A stretch of 10,223 nucleotides of DNA from Sphingomonadales bacterium (lineage in GTDB: Bacteria > Pseudomonadota > Alphaproteobacteria > Sphingomonadales > Sphingomonadaceae), in contig JAGWUU010000100.1 in NCBI GenBank assembly GCA_028868335.1, positions 1 through 10,223 of the forward strand. The letters run 5' to 3'. Below are positions 7,701-10,223 of the stretch, piece after piece (positions within the stretch are counted from its first letter, which is position 1; every line of letters starts with the position of its first letter). Below the pieces are notes generated by a model, which was not told where the DNA came from, did not search any database, and saw only the letters and a list, made by a program, of their open reading frames with translations. A program made the position numbers and the translations under genes.

Positions 7701-7729
7701 GTATTACAACACTAAATCACCAACGGCAA
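7701..7729 (-). promoter_or_regulatory. Candidate promoter of the RND pump operon
   Basis: On the - strand, TTGCCG (7724-7729) is followed by TAATAC (7701-7706) with a 17-base gap. TGTAAT (7703-7708), five of six to the sigma-70 -10, gives a 15-base gap instead. This is the most AT-rich part of the intergenic region and lies 34-70 bases upstream of the three possible starts of the adaptor gene. Elements are read by eye and the -35 is only four of six, so this is a candidate. A short dyad (GCCCGC-T-GCGGGC, 7734-7746) lies just upstream of the -35. Confidence 0.35.
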
Positions 7730-7810
7730 GAGCGCCCGCTGCGGGCTGCCATTGGGACCAATGCACCCGGCGACGCCTAGGCTCCGGGGGCATGGCGGGC
7801 AATCTTCGGC

Positions 7811-7825
7811 TCGGCAGACTGCCGA
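7811..7825. repeat. 15-bp perfect dyad in the gap between the pump operon and the small membrane protein
   Basis: TCGGCAG and CTGCCGA flank a single central A, so the two arms are exact reverse complements. The one-base centre makes it a better DNA-binding dyad than an RNA hairpin; as RNA it would reduce to a 5-bp stem with a 5-base loop. It lies 41 bases after the stop of the GlsB-like gene and about 80 bases upstream of the candidate pump promoter. It could be a weak terminator for the former or a regulator site for the latter. Nothing in the window encodes a regulator. Confidence 0.3.
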
Positions 7826-7865
7826 TTACTTTCGGCGAACAACAAAATCCAATAACCCGGCGTCC

Positions 7866-8138
7866 TCAGCGGATAGATCCGCGCCTGACCAGATTCACGA
7901 CGCCAAGCAGGATGATCGCGCCGACAAAGGCAGTCAACAGCGTGCGCCAATCGAACGCGTCACCGCGTAGATGACCGCCGCCGATGAACCCGCCGAGCAG
8001 GAACCGTCCAAGAATCGAGCCGATGCAACCAACGATCACGTTCGCCACCATGCCCATTGATGCATCGCGGTTCATCACCATGCTCGCCAGCCACCCAATG
8101 ATACCGCCCATCACCAGGGCAATAATCAAATTTATCAT
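7866..8138 (-). CDS. GlsB/YeaQ/YmgE family small membrane protein (transglycosylase-associated)
   Basis: This encodes 90 residues, the usual size for the family, with three membrane segments at about 2-22, 29-50 and 65-84. The glycine-rich pattern GGIIGWLASMVMNRDASMGMVANVIVGCIGS is characteristic: the first helix ends in the conserved GWLAS region, and a glycine zipper VGCIGSILG follows. Members are often stress-induced inner-membrane proteins; the transglycosylase link is a historical name and no enzyme motif is present. The ATG at 8138 is supported by GGAG at 8147-8150 with 8-base spacing. The basic tail VRRGSIR should face the cytoplasm. The gene stands alone, with 113 bases to the sciP stop upstream and about 230 bases to the pump genes downstream. 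I saw no convincing promoter in 8139-8252. Confidence 0.88.
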   Translation of the reverse strand: MINLIIALVMGGIIGWLASMVMNRDASMGMVANVIVGCIGSILGRFLLGGFIGGGHLRGDAFDWRTLLTAFVGAIILLGVVNLVRRGSIR

Positions 8139-8252
8139 GCGACCGTCTCCCGTTTCGCCGATGGGCCTGCTGCACAGCGCGCATGCCGATTCGGCCGGCG
8201 CGAGACTATGCCGCGCCAGCCGAACTGGAAAGAGTCGAATTTTCCTTGCGGA

Positions 8253-8552
8253 TCAGTACTTCAGTTGCCGCTCGTAGAGGTCGCGGTAGTGCTGGAGACG
8301 GGTAACGCGTAGCCCTTGCATGCCCGAGCGATCCACCGAGCGCTGCCACGAAGCAAACTCCTCGAGCGTCAGGCTATAGCGTTCACAAACCTCATCGATG
8401 GTCAACAGTCCGCCGTTTACGGCAGCCACGACCTCCGCCTTGCGCCTCACGACCCAGCGGGTCGTGGTCGGCGCCGGAAGCGATTCGAGCGTGAGCGGCT
8501 CGCCAAGCGGGCCAATAACCATCGCGGGTCGGATCTTCTGGTTTTCGATCAT
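8253..8552 (-). CDS. sciP: SciP, CtrA inhibitor (DUF1153)
   Basis: This encodes 99 residues matching the small alphaproteobacterial DUF1153 family. Conserved marks are VIGPLGEPLTLESLP (12-26), RWVVRRKAEVVAAVNGGLL (32-50), and the helix-turn-helix TIDEVCERYSLTLEEFASW (51-69) followed by QRSVDRSGMQGLRVTRLQHYR. In Caulobacter the protein binds the master regulator CtrA and blocks transcription activation at CtrA promoters after the start of replication; the same role here is inferred from the family. The ATG at 8552 is well supported by GAGG at 8559-8562 with 6-base spacing. The TAA of the upstream small gene falls at 8555-8557, inside this ribosome-binding region, so the two are probably translated from one message. 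The C-terminal DLYERQLKY is a short extension past the conserved core. CtrA itself is not in the window. Confidence 0.93.
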   Translation of the reverse strand: MIENQKIRPAMVIGPLGEPLTLESLPAPTTTRWVVRRKAEVVAAVNGGLLTIDEVCERYSLTLEEFASWQRSVDRSGMQGLRVTRLQHYRDLYERQLKY

Positions 8553-8554
8553 TG

Positions 8555-8887
8555 TTATCCTCGACCGCTAAGAAGAGCGATTTGTGCGACCCCGTCACTC
8601 TTGCCCGCGGTTAATTTGAGAACTGCTAAATCAATTGGGTTAACGTCTGGTGTGGCCTGATGCGGAAACGGCGTTTGGGTCTCCCATTCCCCGAATCCCC
8701 CAGTGCGCCGGGCAGTCGACCGTTCGGCCGATGCCAGCATGCGCCGGGCCGCGTGGGCTGCCGTGCAACGCGCGTGCAGCCCGTGCCAATCCAGCGCGCG
8801 AGTCTCGACGGCCTCGTTCATTGCCTCGTCGCCCGTCATCGAAACCCGCTTGCGCAGGCCGGTCATCAGGTTGATTGCCATGTCCAT
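8555..8887 (-). CDS. Small unrecognised protein upstream of sciP
   Basis: This is an open frame of 110 residues that I do not recognise as a named family. I favour this frame over the overlapping ones because it reads like protein: a start MDMAINLMTGLRKRVSMTGDE, a helical ALDWHGLHARCTAAHAARRML (31-51), and a tail with VNPIDLAVLKLTAGK and a closing GRG. The WHGLHARxxAAHAARR helix and VNP tail resemble small sphingomonad hypothetical proteins that I recall only loosely. No membrane segment or signal peptide is seen. The start is uncertain: ATG 8887 and ATG 8881 are both in frame and neither has a strong Shine-Dalgarno; later ATGs are at 8866, 8839 and 8821. The stop is 2 bases from the sciP start, suggesting one transcript. 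Two TTA codons near the end (around 8613 and 8629), rare in this GC-rich DNA, leave some doubt, as that stretch could hold a promoter. Confidence 0.6.
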   Translation of the reverse strand: MDMAINLMTGLRKRVSMTGDEAMNEAVETRALDWHGLHARCTAAHAARRMLASAERSTARRTGGFGEWETQTPFPHQATPDVNPIDLAVLKLTAGKSDGVAQIALLSGRG

Positions 8888-8921
8888 GAGCCCACCATAG
8901 CGGCGGGTTGGTCAAGATCGG

Positions 8922-8938
8922 GTAAAGCCGCGCTTTAC
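8922..8938. repeat. 17-bp dyad in the divergent region between the sciP unit and mnmA
   Basis: GTAAAGC (8922-8928) and GCTTTAC (8932-8938) are exact reverse complements around the centre CGC. The dyad lies 35 bases upstream of the small gene on the - strand and 84 bases upstream of mnmA on the + strand, so a bound protein could affect either. The size and spacing fit a dimeric regulator site. As RNA it would be a 7-bp stem with a 3-base loop and no T tract, so a terminator is less likely. Confidence 0.35.
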
Positions 8939-8944
8939 TCGGCG

Positions 8945-8950
8945 TTGACA
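8945..8950 (+). promoter_or_regulatory. Candidate -35 element for mnmA
   Basis: A perfect TTGACA lies on the + strand 72 bases before the mnmA start and 6 bases after the dyad at 8922-8938. At 16 to 18 bases downstream there is only GC-rich sequence (around 8967-8974), with no good -10 match, so the element may be chance or use a divergent -10. Confidence 0.22.
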
Positions 8951-9021
8951 ATGCTTACCGAATTCTGGCGCGGTCCAGAGCCGTTTCCCTTGGCGGCGAT
9001 TGCGGTGTAAGGGCGCCGGCC

Positions 9022-10167
9022 ATGCCCTTGTCATCCACCCTCGATCCAGCATTGCTTTTCCAGTTGGACGGTCCCGCCCCGGCGGCGCGGCGTATCGTTG
9101 TGGCCATGTCGGGCGGGGTCGACAGCTCGGTCGTTGCCGCGCTGGCGGCACGCAGCGGGGCGGAAACGATCGGAATCACCCTTCAGCTTTACGACCATGG
9201 CGTGGCCACCGGGCGCAAAGGCGCCTGCTGCGCCGGCGATGACATCCGCGATGCCCGCGCGGTAGCCGACAGGTTGGGCATCGCACACTACGTATTGGAC
9301 CATGAAAGCGCGTTCCGCGAGGAAGTGGTTGAACGCTTCGCCGACGAATACCTGGCCGGGCGCACACCGATCCCGTGCATTCGCTGCAACATGGGGCCAA
9401 AGTTTACCGACCTTTTGCGCATGGCGCGCGAACTTGGCGCCGACTGCCTCGCGACCGGACACTATGTGCAGCGAATCGCGGGCGTTGGCGGACCGGAACT
9501 GCACCGCGCGCTCGATCCGGCTCGCGACCAGAGCTATTTCCTTTATGGCACGACCGAAGAACAGCTCGCGTTCCTCCGCTTTCCGCTGGGCGGCCTGCCG
9601 AAGGCCGGTGTCCGCACGATTGCCGAGGCAGAGGGGCTGCGCGTCGCCGCCAAGCCCGACAGCCAGGACATCTGCTTCGTTCCCGATGGCGACTATGCCA
9701 AGGTAGTCCGATCGGTCCGCCCCGACGGGGTCGCGCCCGGTGAGATCGTGCACGCCGAAACCGGCGCAGTGCTGGGCGAACATCGCGGAATCATCCACTA
9801 CACCGTGGGCCAGCGTCGCGGGATCGAGATCGGCGGCCAGCCGGAGCCGCTCTACGTCACCGGGATCGATGCCGCCGAACGCCGCGTATTGGTCGGTCCG
9901 CGCCGCCTGCTGGCGGTGGGCTCGGCGCGAATCGTCGAGACAAACCGCATCGGGCCGCTGCCCGTTGCTCCGCTGACGGCCAAGGTCCGCTCACTCGCCA
10001 GGCCGGTGCCGGTTGTGCTGCAAGGAACCCTTGGCGGAGGCAGCGAAGCGACGATCCGCTTCCTGGAGCCGGAATACGGCGTTGCTCCCGGCCAGGCCGC
10101 GGTGATCTATGCCGGGGAGCGGGTGGTCGGCGGCGGATGGATCGAGGAAACCCACCCCCCGAAATGA
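9022..10167 (+). CDS. mnmA: tRNA-specific 2-thiouridylase MnmA
   Basis: This encodes 381 residues, full length for the family. MnmA activates U34 of the tRNAs for Lys, Glu and Gln with ATP and inserts sulfur to give 2-thiouridine in the cytoplasm. The PP-loop that binds ATP is MSGGVDSSVVAAL (29-41). The two catalytic cysteines correspond to Cys122 in PCIRCNMGPKF and Cys218 in DSQDICFVPDG. LATGHYVQ (143-150), DQSYFLYG (169-176) and HYTVGQRRGI mark the tRNA-binding and central parts, and a beta-barrel C-terminus ends with GGGWIEETHPPK. Extra cysteines at 69, 70 and 119 form the alphaproteobacterial-looking CCAGDDIRDAR and CIRC. The ATG at 9022 has AAGGG at 9009-9013 with 8-base spacing. About 24 residues precede the PP-loop. 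Its TGA directly abuts the stop of a convergent gene at 10168, so there is no room for a separate terminator. Confidence 0.97.
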   Translation: MPLSSTLDPALLFQLDGPAPAARRIVVAMSGGVDSSVVAALAARSGAETIGITLQLYDHGVATGRKGACCAGDDIRDARAVADRLGIAHYVLDHESAFREEVVERFADEYLAGRTPIPCIRCNMGPKFTDLLRMARELGADCLATGHYVQRIAGVGGPELHRALDPARDQSYFLYGTTEEQLAFLRFPLGGLPKAGVRTIAEAEGLRVAAKPDSQDICFVPDGDYAKVVRSVRPDGVAPGEIVHAETGAVLGEHRGIIHYTVGQRRGIEIGGQPEPLYVTGIDAAERRVLVGPRRLLAVGSARIVETNRIGPLPVAPLTAKVRSLARPVPVVLQGTLGGGSEATIRFLEPEYGVAPGQAAVIYAGERVVGGGWIEETHPPK

Positions 10168-10223
10168 TCACTTGCGCCAGGGTACGAGGCGGCAGCCCTC
10201 TCCCTCGCGGTAGGCCGCGGTTT
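10168..10223 (-). CDS. C-terminal end of an unidentified gene running off the right edge (partial)
   Basis: On the - strand the last 17 codons visible before TGA (10168-10170) read TAAYREGEGCRLVPWRK. The fragment is too short to assign to a family. It is called because the frame is open to the window edge, the residue mix is protein-like, and the stop sits directly against that of mnmA (TGA then TCA, forming TGATCA at 10165-10170), a common packing for convergent genes. It could also be a chance frame. Confidence 0.5.
   Translation of the reverse strand, partial: TAAYREGEGCRLVPWRK

Noticed and set aside
8227..8245. GGAAA/TTTCC inverted repeat just after the sciP stop
   Set aside because: Only a 5-bp AT-rich stem with a 9-base loop and no T tract; too weak to call a terminator.
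8611..8643. Possible CtrA binding sites upstream of sciP (TTAACC half-sites on the - strand at 8638-8643 and 8609-8614)
   Set aside because: Neither half-site has the second TTAA at the 7-base spacing of the full CtrA box, so they were not annotated as sites.
8640..8951. - strand frame of 103 codons overlapping the small gene upstream of sciP, and a + strand frame at 8660-9010
   Set aside because: Both have skewed Arg/Gly/Pro/His composition and no coherent secondary-structure pattern; the 8555-8887 frame looks better and fits the sciP spacing.

Overview
The window looks like part of a sphingomonad-type alphaproteobacterial chromosome (Sphingomonadales; family not resolved). It is GC-rich, about 63% in a sampled coding block. 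It carries a SciP-type DUF1153 protein, which belongs to the alphaproteobacterial CtrA cell-cycle circuit. Its RND pump and membrane fusion protein have the wording I associate with sphingomonads, for example an RND N-terminus of MNFRNISAWSIRNP. These assignments come from reading the sequence; no search was run.

Layout from left to right. (1) Bases 1-150 hold the 3' end of etfA on the + strand, followed by a strong hairpin at 181-216. (2) A markedly AT-richer stretch (about 217-1209) holds one + strand gene. It encodes a secreted protein with a TonB-like C-terminal domain. (3) A four-gene block on the - strand runs from about 7730 down to 1206: membrane fusion protein, RND permease, DUF445 membrane protein and GNAT acetyltransferase. 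The genes are very tightly packed. The RND gene follows the fusion-protein gene by 11 bases, with its Shine-Dalgarno overlapping that stop codon, and the next two junctions are both 4-base GTGA start/stop overlaps. It reads as one translationally coupled transcript from a promoter near 7700-7730. No outer-membrane channel gene is present, so the pump would use one encoded elsewhere. (4) A small GlsB/YeaQ-type membrane protein lies at 7866-8138 (-). (5) A probable two-gene unit on the - strand has an unrecognised 110-residue protein followed at once by sciP. (6) Divergent from it, mnmA (tRNA 2-thiouridylase) lies on the + strand. It abuts, stop to stop, the tail of a - strand gene that runs off the right edge.

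Most of this is ordinary chromosomal content. The parts worth a second look are these: an RND permease with an apparent extra membrane-spanning insert between its two halves; the coupling of DUF445 and GNAT genes to the pump; the low-GC TonB-domain gene after etfA; the small unknown gene fused operonically to sciP; and a dyad in the divergent mnmA promoter region. I saw no CRISPR array, insertion sequence, tRNA, rRNA or phage gene. No uncovered stretch exceeds 300 bases.
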